This document shows, piece by piece, positions 40,205 through 50,343 of a DNA stretch of 64,000 nucleotides. Every line of letters starts with the position of its first letter. Positions within the stretch are counted from its first letter, which is position 1. Source of the DNA: an uncultured Bacilli bacterium (GTDB lineage: Bacteria; Bacillota_I; Bacilli_A; RF39; UBA660); contig CAKOND010000006.1 in NCBI GenBank assembly GCA_934096945.1, positions 1-64,000 on the forward strand. The letters are read 5' to 3'. The notes under the pieces were generated by a model. It saw only the letters and a program-made list of their open reading frames with translations, was not told the DNA's origin and did no database searches. Made by a program: the position numbers and the translations under genes.

Positions 40205-41597
40205 TGACATTCTCCTTTTCGGGCAAACATAAAAATAAATAAAACATAAACATAACTATTTGTACTTCAAGAGTATTATAAAATAAACACAAAAGCATAA
40301 TACAAAAAATAACCGTTAATTTTAAAATATTTCTTCTGTATTTTACAATTAAAGAAATAACAAAAGCTGCCATTAAAACTGTACCCAAAATACCACATTC
40401 AACAATTATTGTTAAATATTGATTATCAGAATAAAAATCATCTTCTAAATCATATTTTTCATAAAAATCGATTGGATTTACCATTAGACTAGCACTATCA
40501 CCAAAAGTGCCAAAGCCACTTCCAAAGATAGGATAATCTTTAAATACTTTTATACCTACCATTATTTTATATATTCTTCCATCTTTAGCGCTCAAATCGT
40601 ATATGTCACCTTTAAACAAACTAACAATTCTGTTTATTAATCCGCCACTTTCTCTTTTAGAAATATCATCAATAATATCAGAATTATCTTTGCTTGGATT
40701 AGGATTTAGTGGATTACTAGGTCTTTGTCCATTTTCATCAATAATTACATCAATAACATCAGCTGGCTTTTTATCAACAACAGTAGCAAAATAATAATTA
40801 TTTGACATTTTATTAATACCAAAAATACAAATTGAAGATATAAGTGCAATAACTAGCAAATTTAACAACTTATCTTTATATTTATTTTTTATAATTAAAA
40901 TCAAATAAACAAAAATATAAACAGCAAAAATAATCATTGCACTACGTGATGCACTTAACCACAAATTAATTAATAACAAAATATAAATAAATTTATAACA
41001 TTTTATATCTTTATAATATTCTAAATAATTTAGCAAAAAAAATGATAACACAATAAATGTTGCATAAGTATTCGGGTTATTAAATACAGAATAAACTCTA
41101 GCAAAATTATCTTTATATACAATGGAATTTGCCCATGCATTAGGAAACCAAAAATCTTTATTAAAGATTTTTTCCACTATAGAAAATATAGAAACAGAAA
41201 TAATAACTAAACTTAATACTTTGGAAAATAAATTCCAATTAATTTCAATTTTTGTATTTTTTAAAATATAATATAGTACATAATATAAAAACATACTTCT
41301 CAATTCTAACAAAAATGGTAAAATTCCTCTTTGATTAAGACATATATTAGTAATAAAAGTTACTAAAACAAACAATAAAATAATAATATCCGATGTTGAA
41401 AATCTAATTTTGATTTTTCTAAATAATAATAAAAAAACAAAAGTGACAAATATAATTATATCAGGAAGAAATTTGATATAAGATATTGTATAATATGATA
41501 TATATTCTCTAAATGGAATAAAGCATACCAAAAAAACAATCACTAAATTTATAAGATTATTTACATTTTTTTCATTTAAATATTTACTAATTTTCAT
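40194..41597 (-). CDS. O-antigen ligase/polymerase-like membrane protein (Wzy-type)
   Basis: Multi-spanning protein of 467 residues with about 11 hydrophobic segments and one large outside loop (~270-345). The part after the loop contains GSGFGTFGDSA and a NQYLTIIVECGILGT segment typical of the O-antigen ligase/polymerase (Wzy_C) family. It would polymerise lipid-linked repeat units after the Wzx-like flippase (43410-44867). Sequence identity in this family is always low, so polymerase versus ligase is undecided. Confidence 0.82.
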   Translation of the reverse strand: MKISKYLNEKNVNNLINLVIVFLVCFIPFREYISYYTISYIKFLPDIIIFVTFVFLLLFRKIKIRFSTSDIIILLFVLVTFITNICLNQRGILPFLLELRSMFLYYVLYYILKNTKIEINWNLFSKVLSLVIISVSIFSIVEKIFNKDFWFPNAWANSIVYKDNFARVYSVFNNPNTYATFIVLSFFLLNYLEYYKDIKCYKFIYILLLINLWLSASRSAMIIFAVYIFVYLILIIKNKYKDKLLNLLVIALISSICIFGINKMSNNYYFATVVDKKPADVIDVIIDENGQRPSNPLNPNPSKDNSDIIDDISKRESGGLINRIVSLFKGDIYDLSAKDGRIYKIMVGIKVFKDYPIFGSGFGTFGDSASLMVNPIDFYEKYDLEDDFYSDNQYLTIIVECGILGTVLMAAFVISLIVKYRRNILKLTVIFCIMLLCLFYNTLEVQIVMFMFYLFLCLPEKENVNEK

Positions 41598-41649
41598 TGT
41601 ACATACCTCACATCAAATTTTCCCCACTAATTCATTTTATCATATAATT

Positions 41650-43413
41650 TTAATAAAAACTACTAAAATATTTAATTTCTATTTCTTTTTTTATACATTC
41701 AAATCTTCTTTCTATTATTTGTAATTCATTTTGTATCATATTTATATCGATTTCTGAATAAATTAAATTATTTTTTTCCATAGGATCTTTTTCTAAATCA
41801 AAGAAAGTTATAAATTTGTATTTTGAAAAATCATTTAATGGAATAGAAAGAACAAAACTAACTTTTTTATTTCTTAAACCTATAAGTAAATTTCTTCGAT
41901 AATAATCTGGACATCCTCCGCCCATATATTCAATCAAAGCATAATCTCTTCCATCAAATTTTAACAATGATTTAGAATCTATATCACTAGATACTTTAAG
42001 ACCAACTAAATCCAAAAGAGTTGGAAAAATATCCTTTGACATAAAAAAGTTGTCTAAACACTTAGGTTTTAAATCTTTATCATATATAGCCAAAGGAATA
42101 TGATATGTTTCATTATAAAAATTTGTCACAAACTGTTCCCTTATAGGGTTATAGTAATATGAAAATCCATGATCAGCTGTAATTAAAATAATTGTATTAT
42201 CAAGCATCTTTTTACTATCAAGTTTTTCAAAAAATCTTTTCAATGTATTATCAGCATAACTTAATGATAAATCATAAGCAATTGAGCCCTTATATTTTCC
42301 ATTAATATTTGATAAATATTTTTTTGCTTCATCAAATTCTTGGTCCAATAACTCTTCATTTTCTTCATCATATGTAAAAAATGTTTCAGGAAAATGGTTA
42401 TCTTCTGCATGTATATATGCAAAAACTGGCCTATTGTCACTTCTATTATCATACCAATCCAAAAAATGATTAAGCATTTTATATAAACTAGGAACCATTT
42501 TAACTCTGTCATAAAGCTTTAATCTTTCTAAAAGATCCTTATCTATTAAAGCATTTAAATAATTTATAAAATATCTAATAACTTTTTTATATTCCTTAGC
42601 TTTAAGAAAATTCTTTATTGTTTTAAATGAAAGTCGATTGTTTTTTAAATTTAGCCAAAAATTTTTATATAAAACTTTTTTTAAAAACCTCATATACTTT
42701 TTTTGCATATTTTTCTTAAAACTTTCATTTACTCTATTCATTTCTTCATAATTTTTAATTTTAGCTAAAATATGTTCATTTTTTAATTCTAATACTTTTT
42801 TTGCGTAAGAACTTTTATTTTTTTTAAAATTATTATATTCATTTTTCAAAATATTATAACTATTATCAAAATCAGTCAAATCTAATGTATCATATATTAA
42901 ATCTAATGATTTTGATTTACTTTGAATATCTTTAAAATATTTAAGCCACGCTTTAAAATTATCATTTAAAATATCCACTACTAAATTTAATTCATCATTA
43001 CTTAAATCTTTTATTTCACTAAAATATTTAAGCCTATAATCCCACTCTTGAGAAAATAAAAAAGGAAAATTATAAAATCTGTTTTCAAATTCATGCATTT
43101 GACCACTAGGATAAATTGCTGGCTGATACGCATTAGAAAATATTTCATAACCATTATCTTCAAAAGTTTCTAAAAGAGTCTTATGATTTAAGTTTCTTTT
43201 CATATGTCCTGTTTTATCTAATGTATTATCACCACATAAAAGTGAAACTAAAGCAGCTTCAGTATAAGGGGCTTCAGAATACACTTTTGTAGCATTAATT
43301 CCTTTTTTCATTAATGAATGTAAAAATGGCATTGGACAAGTCTTTCCAGTATTAGATAAAGTATTTTCATATGTTACAGAATCCAACACAATCATTATAA
43401 CGTTTTTTTTCAT
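41650..43413 (-). CDS. Sulfatase/alkaline-phosphatase-fold protein
   Basis: A 587-residue protein of the sulfatase superfamily. The start VIMIVLDSVTYEN gives the first metal-binding Asp, PYTEAALVSLLCG near 48-60 probably the nucleophile Thr, and ILITADHGFSYYYN near 410 the C-terminal metal site. Unlike LtaS it has no membrane segments and no signal peptide, so it may act in the cytoplasm. A long Lys-rich insert (~150-330) is unusual. It may transfer or remove a phospho-substituent of the polymer. It overlaps the flippase gene by 4 bases. Confidence 0.78.
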   Translation of the reverse strand: MKKNVIMIVLDSVTYENTLSNTGKTCPMPFLHSLMKKGINATKVYSEAPYTEAALVSLLCGDNTLDKTGHMKRNLNHKTLLETFEDNGYEIFSNAYQPAIYPSGQMHEFENRFYNFPFLFSQEWDYRLKYFSEIKDLSNDELNLVVDILNDNFKAWLKYFKDIQSKSKSLDLIYDTLDLTDFDNSYNILKNEYNNFKKNKSSYAKKVLELKNEHILAKIKNYEEMNRVNESFKKNMQKKYMRFLKKVLYKNFWLNLKNNRLSFKTIKNFLKAKEYKKVIRYFINYLNALIDKDLLERLKLYDRVKMVPSLYKMLNHFLDWYDNRSDNRPVFAYIHAEDNHFPETFFTYDEENEELLDQEFDEAKKYLSNINGKYKGSIAYDLSLSYADNTLKRFFEKLDSKKMLDNTIILITADHGFSYYYNPIREQFVTNFYNETYHIPLAIYDKDLKPKCLDNFFMSKDIFPTLLDLVGLKVSSDIDSKSLLKFDGRDYALIEYMGGGCPDYYRRNLLIGLRNKKVSFVLSIPLNDFSKYKFITFFDLEKDPMEKNNLIYSEIDINMIQNELQIIERRFECIKKEIEIKYFSSFY

Positions 43414-44867
43414 GATTTTCTCCTTTTAAACTTTAACAAAAAATTGTTTATTGTATTTAAAGTTATTTGATCTTTACTTATTAAAAGGCCAAATACATAA
43501 ATTAAAATACATAAGCCCATAGTTGATAAAATAACAATATACATGTTGCCAAATATATGATGAGTAAAATAACTAACTAATACAAAACTCAACGAAAGTA
43601 AAAGATATAAAAAGTTGTTTTTCTTAAATATTTTTACATCCACATTAACTTTCTTTTTTATGTACCAAAACTCTAAACAAACTAACAGAACATATAATAT
43701 TCCAGTACTTAGAGCTGCATTTAATGGATTAAATAAATTTATTTTATAAAGAAATATATTAACAATAAGATTTAAAAAACCAACTAAAGAGAATATTTGA
43801 AGAAGTTTTTTTTCTTTGTTATTAATATATATTATTAACAACGTCATAAAAGCTTCAAAACCAATAAATATTCTAGTAATCGAAAACACTTTTAACAAAG
43901 CAGCTGATTCTAAATATTTTTGACCAGCATATAAATAAATTAATTCGTCAGAAAGAGCAAAAACGCCAAAACATACAGGTAATATTAAAATCATAAAATA
44001 AGAAAAAACAGAACTAAGTTTATCTTCATATTCTTTTTTTCCTTTTTCAGCCAGTATATTTGATAATCTTGGAATCGACACTGACACTACAGCTGTTGGT
44101 ATAGTTATTATCATTGACATAATCATGTAAGGAATTTGATAAATAGACACAGATACATCACTAACTAATTTTCCTAACATTACCTTATCTAATTGGAAAT
44201 ATAAAATCTCAACTGATCCAATAAGAAAAATCATTAACAATGGTTTCAAATATCTCTTCAAATTTAAATTTTTAAAATTAAATTTTATATATTTTTTAAT
44301 ATATAAATAACTAATTATGTTGTTAATAAAAACTACACCAGAATATATAATTGAATACAGTATTATGTCATTTTCATTTTTTACAAAAAGAAAAATGCAT
44401 AATAAATATAAAATTCTAACTATTAAGGTTTTTTCTGTAATAAATTTGTAATTTTCTAAAGCTTCATTAACAAATTCCATGTAAAAAATATTGGCTAAAA
44501 ATTGAACTGAAGAAGTTAAATAAATTATCAAAACAATTCCACTAGAAGTAAAAAAGGCATAAAATAAATATATTATGCAAACAATTAAATTAGTAATCAA
44601 AGAAATTACAAATAAATTTGTAAACATATCATTTACTTTTGCTTTATCATTTCTTATTTTGCTTATCTCTTTAATTCCATAATTATAAACTCCAAAACTG
44701 CCAATAACAATAAAAATATTTAGTTCTGATATTACCCTATTGAAAGAACCATATAAATCAACATTTAGCAAATGTGTAACATATGGTCCAATAATTAGTG
44801 GAATAATTATATTACAAATTGATAACAAAGCTTTAAACATTGAATTTTTAAATAATGAGTTTTTCAT
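43410..44867 (-). CDS. Polysaccharide flippase (Wzx/PST family)
   Basis: Lipid-linked oligosaccharide flippase of 485 residues with about 14 hydrophobic segments. The N-terminal pattern LLSICNIIIPLIIGPYVTHL and the GVYNYGIKEISKIR stretch are family-typical. It moves undecaprenyl-linked repeat units outward for the Wzy-like enzyme. An AGGGAG ribosome site precedes the ATG. Confidence 0.9.
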   Translation of the reverse strand: MKNSLFKNSMFKALLSICNIIIPLIIGPYVTHLLNVDLYGSFNRVISELNIFIVIGSFGVYNYGIKEISKIRNDKAKVNDMFTNLFVISLITNLIVCIIYLFYAFFTSSGIVLIIYLTSSVQFLANIFYMEFVNEALENYKFITEKTLIVRILYLLCIFLFVKNENDIILYSIIYSGVVFINNIISYLYIKKYIKFNFKNLNLKRYLKPLLMIFLIGSVEILYFQLDKVMLGKLVSDVSVSIYQIPYMIMSMIITIPTAVVSVSIPRLSNILAEKGKKEYEDKLSSVFSYFMILILPVCFGVFALSDELIYLYAGQKYLESAALLKVFSITRIFIGFEAFMTLLIIYINNKEKKLLQIFSLVGFLNLIVNIFLYKINLFNPLNAALSTGILYVLLVCLEFWYIKKKVNVDVKIFKKNNFLYLLLSLSFVLVSYFTHHIFGNMYIVILSTMGLCILIYVFGLLISKDQITLNTINNFLLKFKRRKS

Positions 44868-44878
44868 ATAATACTCCC

Positions 44879-45772
44879 TTAAACATCATAAGTTTTATCA
44901 ATGGCTTTTAGTTCATTAAATGTATCAATTTCTATTATGTCTTCTTTTTGGCATTCTCTTAAGTATATATTGTAATTTTTCTTACAAATATCAAGAATTA
45001 CTTGTTCCCAATATTTTTCTTTTCCACCCGGAGACTTAAAAACTTCTTCCATGTCTTTTTCAATATTTTGTCCGTCATTTTCATCATAATAAGAAATACC
45101 AACCATTTGATAACAGTTTATTCCCCCAACTTTTTCTTTAGTTATTATTCCATTTTTAACTTCAATACACCAATCATCACTTCTATCAACATAATATCCT
45201 AAAAAATTACTATGATATTCATATTTTCTTATTAATTTTGGATTATAAAGATATAAATCAGATTCTAAAACATATGCATTTTTTATTAAATTTCTAACTA
45301 AATACGCAGATGAAATGTTATTTGCTTCATTATACATATTATTTTCAACAAATTTTATTTGAGGATATTTTTTCTTTAAAATTTCAAATTGTTCTGATAA
45401 ATATCCTGTAACAATATAAATTTCCTCTATTTCTGCTTTAACTACAGCATCTAATAAAGTTTCAATTATTCTTTTTCCATTAACTAAAACCAATGGTTTT
45501 GGTGTATTTAAGGTTATTGGAACAAGTCTAGAACCAAATCCTGCAGCCAAAAAGATAGCTCTTTTAACTCTATATGGTTCTAAAGCTTTTAAACCATTCT
45601 GAGTAATAGCATTCTCTTTGTCAATTAATTTATTTTCTAATAGTTCTGAAATAACTTTATTAATTGTACCAAGTGATAACTTAGTTTCTTTAGATATATC
45701 CCTCTGAGATAATTTTTTTTCATTTCCTTCAATTGTTGTTAATACTTCAAATTGATTAATTGTTAATTGCAT
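44879..45772 (-). CDS. Winged-HTH / LicC-type cytidylyltransferase fusion
   Basis: A 297-residue fusion. Residues ~1-65 form a MarR-like winged helix (SQRDISKETKLSLGTINKVISEL). Residues ~70-297 are a nucleotidyltransferase of the LicC/PntC type: IFLAAGFGSRLVPIT, TPKPLV, the substrate segment NNMYNEANNISSAYLVRN, and a C-terminal EIDTFNEL. LicC makes CDP-choline and PntC makes CMP-aminoethylphosphonate; either would donate a phospho-amino-alcohol head group to a glycan. The adjacent importer could bring in that compound. The HTH may make it a substrate-sensing regulator. Its start overlaps the permease gene by 17 bases. Confidence 0.8.
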   Translation of the reverse strand: MQLTINQFEVLTTIEGNEKKLSQRDISKETKLSLGTINKVISELLENKLIDKENAITQNGLKALEPYRVKRAIFLAAGFGSRLVPITLNTPKPLVLVNGKRIIETLLDAVVKAEIEEIYIVTGYLSEQFEILKKKYPQIKFVENNMYNEANNISSAYLVRNLIKNAYVLESDLYLYNPKLIRKYEYHSNFLGYYVDRSDDWCIEVKNGIITKEKVGGINCYQMVGISYYDENDGQNIEKDMEEVFKSPGGKEKYWEQVILDICKKNYNIYLRECQKEDIIEIDTFNELKAIDKTYDV

Positions 45773-47336
45773 TTTTACTACTCCTATTCTCTTTTCTATT
45801 TATTAAGTATACCACACTTTTAGCAATTATGTTAAAGAAAAGTATGATTATTGATATAATTGCAGCTTCACCCAATAACATATTGCCCTCATAGGTATTA
45901 ATTAAAAGGGAAAGCGGCATAGTTCTCGTATTAAATAAAAATGCCACTGCAGATATTGTTATCATTGAATTCACAAAGAAATAACAAATCATTTCACGAA
46001 TAGTTTTCTTTGTACAAGGTATTATTACATCTTTAATTATTTTAAAAGTATTAATGTTATACGTTTTTGCCACTACTTCATAATTTGGATCTACTTTTTT
46101 TAATGCGTTATAAGCCATTAAGTATGGGCTGGCCATAAAATGTATAATATTAACTATTATTAAGATAATAAATGTATTATAGATAAATGTCCCACTAAAA
46201 CTTATTGTGTATGATAAACCTAAAACAATACCAGGAATAGCTAAAGATGAAATAGCTAATAGATGAATAATTTTAGATACTTTATTATTAATTCTTGCAG
46301 TGGAATATGCTGTAAAATAAGTTATTATTGTACCAATTATAGCTGTAAATATTGATATTAATAATGAATTAATTATAAATTTTACAATATTATTGTTTAA
46401 TACATATTCAAAATGTTTTAAAGAAAAAACTGGGTTAAGTCTGGGATTATCAATAAAAGCAAAATAAATAAATGAGCCTATTATCAAAAATATTATTCCT
46501 ATAATTAAATAAACAAATATTGTTAAAATAATATCTCTTTTTTTATTATTTTCAAAATTAAATTCTTTATTATAATTTCCATTTGAAAAATCCTTAGAAA
46601 GATAGTCAAACATAAAAGATATAAAAGCTGGTATAAGTAAAAATAAACCAATTATAGTTCCACTTGAAAAATTTAAAAGCCCTATTACTTCTTTATAAAG
46701 ATAAACAGGCAAAGTTAAAAATTTACCACCTACTGCTAAAGGTACTCCATAATCTGTAAAAATCATTGTGAAAACTGCAAATATTGCAGATATCAAAGGC
46801 TTTTTCATATAACAAAATGTAACTTTTTTAAATGTTTGCCATTTATTTAAGCCTAATACTTTTGCTGTATTATAAAGATTATTATCAACATAATTAAAAC
46901 CATCACAAAACATTAAAAATGCTATCGGAAAAGAATAAAGAACAGAACCAATAATTATTCCTATCGGACCTATAATATTAAAATCAAACATTTTAGAAAT
47001 TATACCATTATTTCCAAATAAATTAATCAAACCAAGACCATGTGAAATCGATGGAATTAACATTGGTACAGTAATTAGCATTTGAAGAACAGCTCTATGT
47101 TTAATCGGAGTTCTATTAATTGTAAATGCTAAAATATATGCAAGTATTATTGATATAAGCGTTGATATACTTGTAACAATTAATGAATTATTTAATGCTT
47201 CTTTAAAAGCCAAAGAATTAATTATTTCATTGAAATCAGCCCAGTCAACTTGCACTAACATTTGAACCAATGGATAAAAAACAAAAAATAACAGAAAAAT
47301 AAATACAAATACATTAACTTTACTAATCTTTTTCAT
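45756..47336 (-). CDS. ABC transporter permease, two fused domains
   Basis: Permease of 526 residues with about 12 membrane segments and two binding-protein-dependent transport domains in one chain (EAA-like loops near residues 165-180 and 430-445). This FbpB/PhnU-like layout serves iron(III), thiamine, polyamine or 2-aminoethylphosphonate importers. It ends overlapping the cytidylyltransferase gene and starts on the last base of the ATPase gene. Confidence 0.87.
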   Translation of the reverse strand: MKKISKVNVFVFIFLLFFVFYPLVQMLVQVDWADFNEIINSLAFKEALNNSLIVTSISTLISIILAYILAFTINRTPIKHRAVLQMLITVPMLIPSISHGLGLINLFGNNGIISKMFDFNIIGPIGIIIGSVLYSFPIAFLMFCDGFNYVDNNLYNTAKVLGLNKWQTFKKVTFCYMKKPLISAIFAVFTMIFTDYGVPLAVGGKFLTLPVYLYKEVIGLLNFSSGTIIGLFLLIPAFISFMFDYLSKDFSNGNYNKEFNFENNKKRDIILTIFVYLIIGIIFLIIGSFIYFAFIDNPRLNPVFSLKHFEYVLNNNIVKFIINSLLISIFTAIIGTIITYFTAYSTARINNKVSKIIHLLAISSLAIPGIVLGLSYTISFSGTFIYNTFIILIIVNIIHFMASPYLMAYNALKKVDPNYEVVAKTYNINTFKIIKDVIIPCTKKTIREMICYFFVNSMITISAVAFLFNTRTMPLSLLINTYEGNMLLGEAAIISIIILFFNIIAKSVVYLINRKENRSSKNAINN

Positions 47337-48097
47337 TATAAATCAATTCCTGTACATTTTTCAATTGAACTTACTTTTTCAATTAAATGATTGGTAACAA
47401 ATTTTTTTACATATTCATTGGCCGGTTTATTAAATATTGTATTTGGTGTATCAATTTGTTCTATATTTCCATCTTTCATTACCATAACTCTATCAGACAA
47501 AGAAAAAGCTTCTTCTTGATCGTGTGTTATATAAATCATAGTTGTTTTAAATTTACTTTGTATATTTTTAAGTTCTTTTCTTAAAGTTAATCTATTATCA
47601 GCATCTAAAGCAGACATAGGTTCATCAAATAAAATTATATCAGGCTTTAACACAAGAGTTCTAGCAATTGCCACCCTTTGTTGTTGCCCGCCTGATAACT
47701 CATGCGGATACTTATTTTTATGTTCTTCCATTTTTACTAACTCTAACATTTCCAAGCTTAATTTTCTAGCTTCATCTTTATTTTTTATTTTAATATTTAA
47801 AGCATACATAACATTTTGCAAAACCGTCATATTTGGAAAAAGGCAATAGTTTTGAAAAACTATTCCCATTCCTCTTTTTGATGGATCAGCCTTTGTTATA
47901 TCTTCTTTACCTTTAAAAACACTTCCGCTGTTTGTTTTTTCAATTCCAATAAGTATTTTTAAAAGAGTAGTTTTCCCGCATCCAGATGGACCAAGTATTG
48001 ATAAAAATTCTCCAGATTTTACTTCAAAACTAATCTTATTTAAAACAGTTTTCCCATCATATATTTTTGTTAAATTTTCAATTTTTAAATTATCCAT
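47336..48097 (-). CDS. ABC transporter ATP-binding protein
   Basis: Import ATPase of 253 residues. Walker A GPSGCGKTT (37-45), Q-loop, signature LSGGQQQRVAIA (~138) and Walker B IILFDEPMSALD are present. The C-terminal TOBE domain common in the spermidine/iron/phosphonate families is missing, making it ~100 residues shorter than most relatives. It belongs to the same operon as the permease and the binding lipoprotein. Confidence 0.92.
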   Translation of the reverse strand: MDNLKIENLTKIYDGKTVLNKISFEVKSGEFLSILGPSGCGKTTLLKILIGIEKTNSGSVFKGKEDITKADPSKRGMGIVFQNYCLFPNMTVLQNVMYALNIKIKNKDEARKLSLEMLELVKMEEHKNKYPHELSGGQQQRVAIARTLVLKPDIILFDEPMSALDADNRLTLRKELKNIQSKFKTTMIYITHDQEEAFSLSDRVMVMKDGNIEQIDTPNTIFNKPANEYVKKFVTNHLIEKVSSIEKCTGIDL

Positions 48098-49061
48098 TAA
48101 CTTTTCCCCACAATTTTGTTAAGTCTTCTTTAACTTTAATATCATCATAGCCTTTCATGTTAGCAACTTTTTTAATTGTTGGGTAATTTTTAAAGTTTGA
48201 GATTTCATCTTTTACTATGCCTTCTGGAAAAAAGTTTTCAGAATTAAATTTAATGCCTTTTTCTATTAAGTATTTATATACTTTTTTTACACTTTCATTT
48301 TGTTCTTTTCCCTTTATAATTGCAAATGATGTGGTATTATAAGGCATACCAGTTTTTAATTCAGTAATTGAAAAATCATAACCTTCATTTATTGCAGTTG
48401 CACCTTGACTTACCATTCCCATTGCAATAGCAATTTCACCTTGTTTAAGTAAATTTGAGGGTCCAGAACCTGATGCTGTAAATTCCCTAATATTCTTTTT
48501 CAATTTTGTGAAATATTCAACAGCTTTGTCTTCTCCCATTTCATTTACAGCATTTAAGAAAAATGCATAACCAGTACCAGAAGTTTTTGGATCTGGCATG
48601 GCAATTAAACCTTTATATTTTTTATCTAATAAATCTTCATATGTCTTCGGAACATCTAATTTATGTTCTTTTAAGTATTTATTGTCAACTATTAGGCCAA
48701 TACTATATTTAGTCCATAGTAAATATTTATCGGAATTATTTATTCCATCTGTATACACACTTGTATCGTATGATGATATATTTGCAAAATTATCCTTTAA
48801 ATTTTCTGCATGTGATGTTTCTAAATCTAGAACAATATCTGCTTCAATTTTTGAGCCTTCCGTTTTAATTTTAGCTGCCAAATTACCAGTTGAAATATTT
48901 TGAATCACAACATCTACATCTTTTAAATCTTCTTTAAATTTTTGATTTAATGCTTGTGTTACGTTTTCCTCTGTACAACCATAAATAATAACCTTATCTT
49001 TTTTATTACCACACCCTGTTAAAAGAAACAACCCCATTATTAGAACAATTATTTTTTTCAT
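48090..49061 (-). CDS. ABC transporter substrate-binding lipoprotein
   Basis: Binding protein of 323 residues with a lipoprotein signal ending in LLTGC (Cys17 lipidated). The mature part matches the SBP_bac_6-like family of iron(III), polyamine or 2-aminoethylphosphonate binders (VIIYGCTEENV, PDPKTSGTGYAFF). A longer start at 49085 is rejected because AAAGGAGG precedes the ATG at 49061. Ligand not determinable; 2-aminoethylphosphonate is favoured only by the neighbouring LicC/PntC-type gene. Confidence 0.88.
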   Translation of the reverse strand: MKKIIVLIMGLFLLTGCGNKKDKVIIYGCTEENVTQALNQKFKEDLKDVDVVIQNISTGNLAAKIKTEGSKIEADIVLDLETSHAENLKDNFANISSYDTSVYTDGINNSDKYLLWTKYSIGLIVDNKYLKEHKLDVPKTYEDLLDKKYKGLIAMPDPKTSGTGYAFFLNAVNEMGEDKAVEYFTKLKKNIREFTASGSGPSNLLKQGEIAIAMGMVSQGATAINEGYDFSITELKTGMPYNTTSFAIIKGKEQNESVKKVYKYLIEKGIKFNSENFFPEGIVKDEISNFKNYPTIKKVANMKGYDDIKVKEDLTKLWGKVNG

Positions 49062-49091
49062 ATATTTTCCTCCTTTAATGTTCATATTTTG

Positions 49092-49120
49092 ATTTTATCA
49101 TTTTTTTTTGAACGTGTCAA
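49092..49120 (-). promoter_or_regulatory. Promoter of the importer-polymer operon
   Basis: Minus-strand TTGACA (49115-49120), a 17-bp spacer and TAAAAT (49092-49097). It probably drives the run of genes from 49061 downward, at least to the cytidylyltransferase. A partial palindrome TTGACACGTTCAA covers the -35 box. Confidence 0.75.
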
Positions 49121-49159
49121 CAAAATTTTGCAAAAAAAGAAAATAATTACTATTAAAAA

Positions 49160-49200
49160 AAAGAAAAAAATGAACACTTTCACTTTTTCTTTTTATGTTC
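49160..49200 (-). terminator. Possible terminator of tagO
   Basis: Minus-strand arms GAACA and TGTTC (49196-49200, 49172-49176) with a long A-rich loop, then a run of T. Weak stem. Confidence 0.4.
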
Positions 49201-50226
49201 AAATAGAATATCTGTTCTAAGTATAACAAATAGCAATAGAATCATAAGTACAACATAAATTGCAATTGCAAATTGATTATCACCAAGAACATAAAGTATT
49301 GATACAACTGCAAAAGATATATCAATTGCATAAATAATTAGAATACTTGCAACTGGACTATATTTCATTTTAAGAAGTTGATGATGAAAATGTTCTTTGT
49401 CAGCAACTGCAATACTTTGACCTTTTAAAAGTCTTCTTAGAATTGCAAATAATGTATCAAATATTGGAATAGCTAAAACCACAATAGGTACAACAAGTGA
49501 TGTAAATGTCGTAACTTTGTAACCGAGCAATGCTATAACCGAAATCATAAAACCTAAGAATAAACTACCAGTATCTCCCATAAATATTTTAGCTGGTGGA
49601 AAATTATGAAATAAAAATCCAAGAGTTGCCCCAAGCATTATTAGCGAAAGTATTATATCAATACCCCCAAGCTTATTAGTTATTAAAGCTATAACAGCAA
49701 TTGTTAAGAAATATATAGAACTAATCCCACTTGATAAGCCATCTAAACCATCAATTAAATTAATAGCATTTGTAATTGCAACTATAAAGAATATTGCAAG
49801 TATATTATTTATAAACATTGGAAAATGAAATGATAAACCTAAAATTGTTAGTTCAGAAAAACCAAGCTTACCATAAATGACTACAACTGAAGCAGCTATC
49901 GTTTGTACTAAAAATTTATATTTTGCTGGAACAGAGTTTATATCATCAAAAATACCAACAATTATAAGCAAAAAACTTCCAATAAGAATAGATATCATCT
50001 GAGTACTTATTTGTCCATATAAAATATAGCCAAATAAGAAAGCAATATAAATTGCAAGTCCCCCTAATCTTGGCATTGGAACCTTATGTACCTTTCTTGC
50101 ATTTGGTACATCCATAGCCCCAACATGTTCAGCAATCTTTTTTACTATTGGCACCAAAAGTACACTAACTAAAAATGTTACAAAAACAATTAAAAACACA
50201 TTATGATTATTTACAACTAAATTCAT
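49180..50226 (-). CDS. tagO: Undecaprenyl-phosphate GlcNAc-1-phosphate transferase
   Basis: First enzyme of wall teichoic acid or similar polymer synthesis, 348 residues with ten to eleven membrane segments. Family marks: VPMPRLGG, the DDI motif (GIFDDINSVP), NLIDGLDGLSSG, FMGDTGSLFLGF and the C-terminal HFHHQLLKM. It provides the lipid-linked GlcNAc on which TagA would add ManNAc. GAAGGGAAG is the ribosome site. It stands alone between the importer operon and the defence-like operon. Confidence 0.95.
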   Translation of the reverse strand: MNLVVNNHNVFLIVFVTFLVSVLLVPIVKKIAEHVGAMDVPNARKVHKVPMPRLGGLAIYIAFLFGYILYGQISTQMISILIGSFLLIIVGIFDDINSVPAKYKFLVQTIAASVVVIYGKLGFSELTILGLSFHFPMFINNILAIFFIVAITNAINLIDGLDGLSSGISSIYFLTIAVIALITNKLGGIDIILSLIMLGATLGFLFHNFPPAKIFMGDTGSLFLGFMISVIALLGYKVTTFTSLVVPIVVLAIPIFDTLFAILRRLLKGQSIAVADKEHFHHQLLKMKYSPVASILIIYAIDISFAVVSILYVLGDNQFAIAIYVVLMILLLFVILRTDILFEHKKKK

Positions 50227-50280
50227 ACTATCTTCCCTTCGTACTATTATTATAAACTAATTTTAAAGAAAATAAAAGAA

Positions 50281-50301
50281 AAAACAGATTAAAGGTCTGT
50301 T
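50281..50301 (-). terminator. Terminator of the IetAS-like operon
   Basis: Minus-strand hairpin arms AACAGA and TCTGTT (50283-50288, 50296-50301) flanked by A and T runs, 40 bp beyond the last gene. Confidence 0.7.
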
Positions 50302-50343
50302 TTTATGTAAATAATTATTATTTGAATAAAATTCTATTCATTT

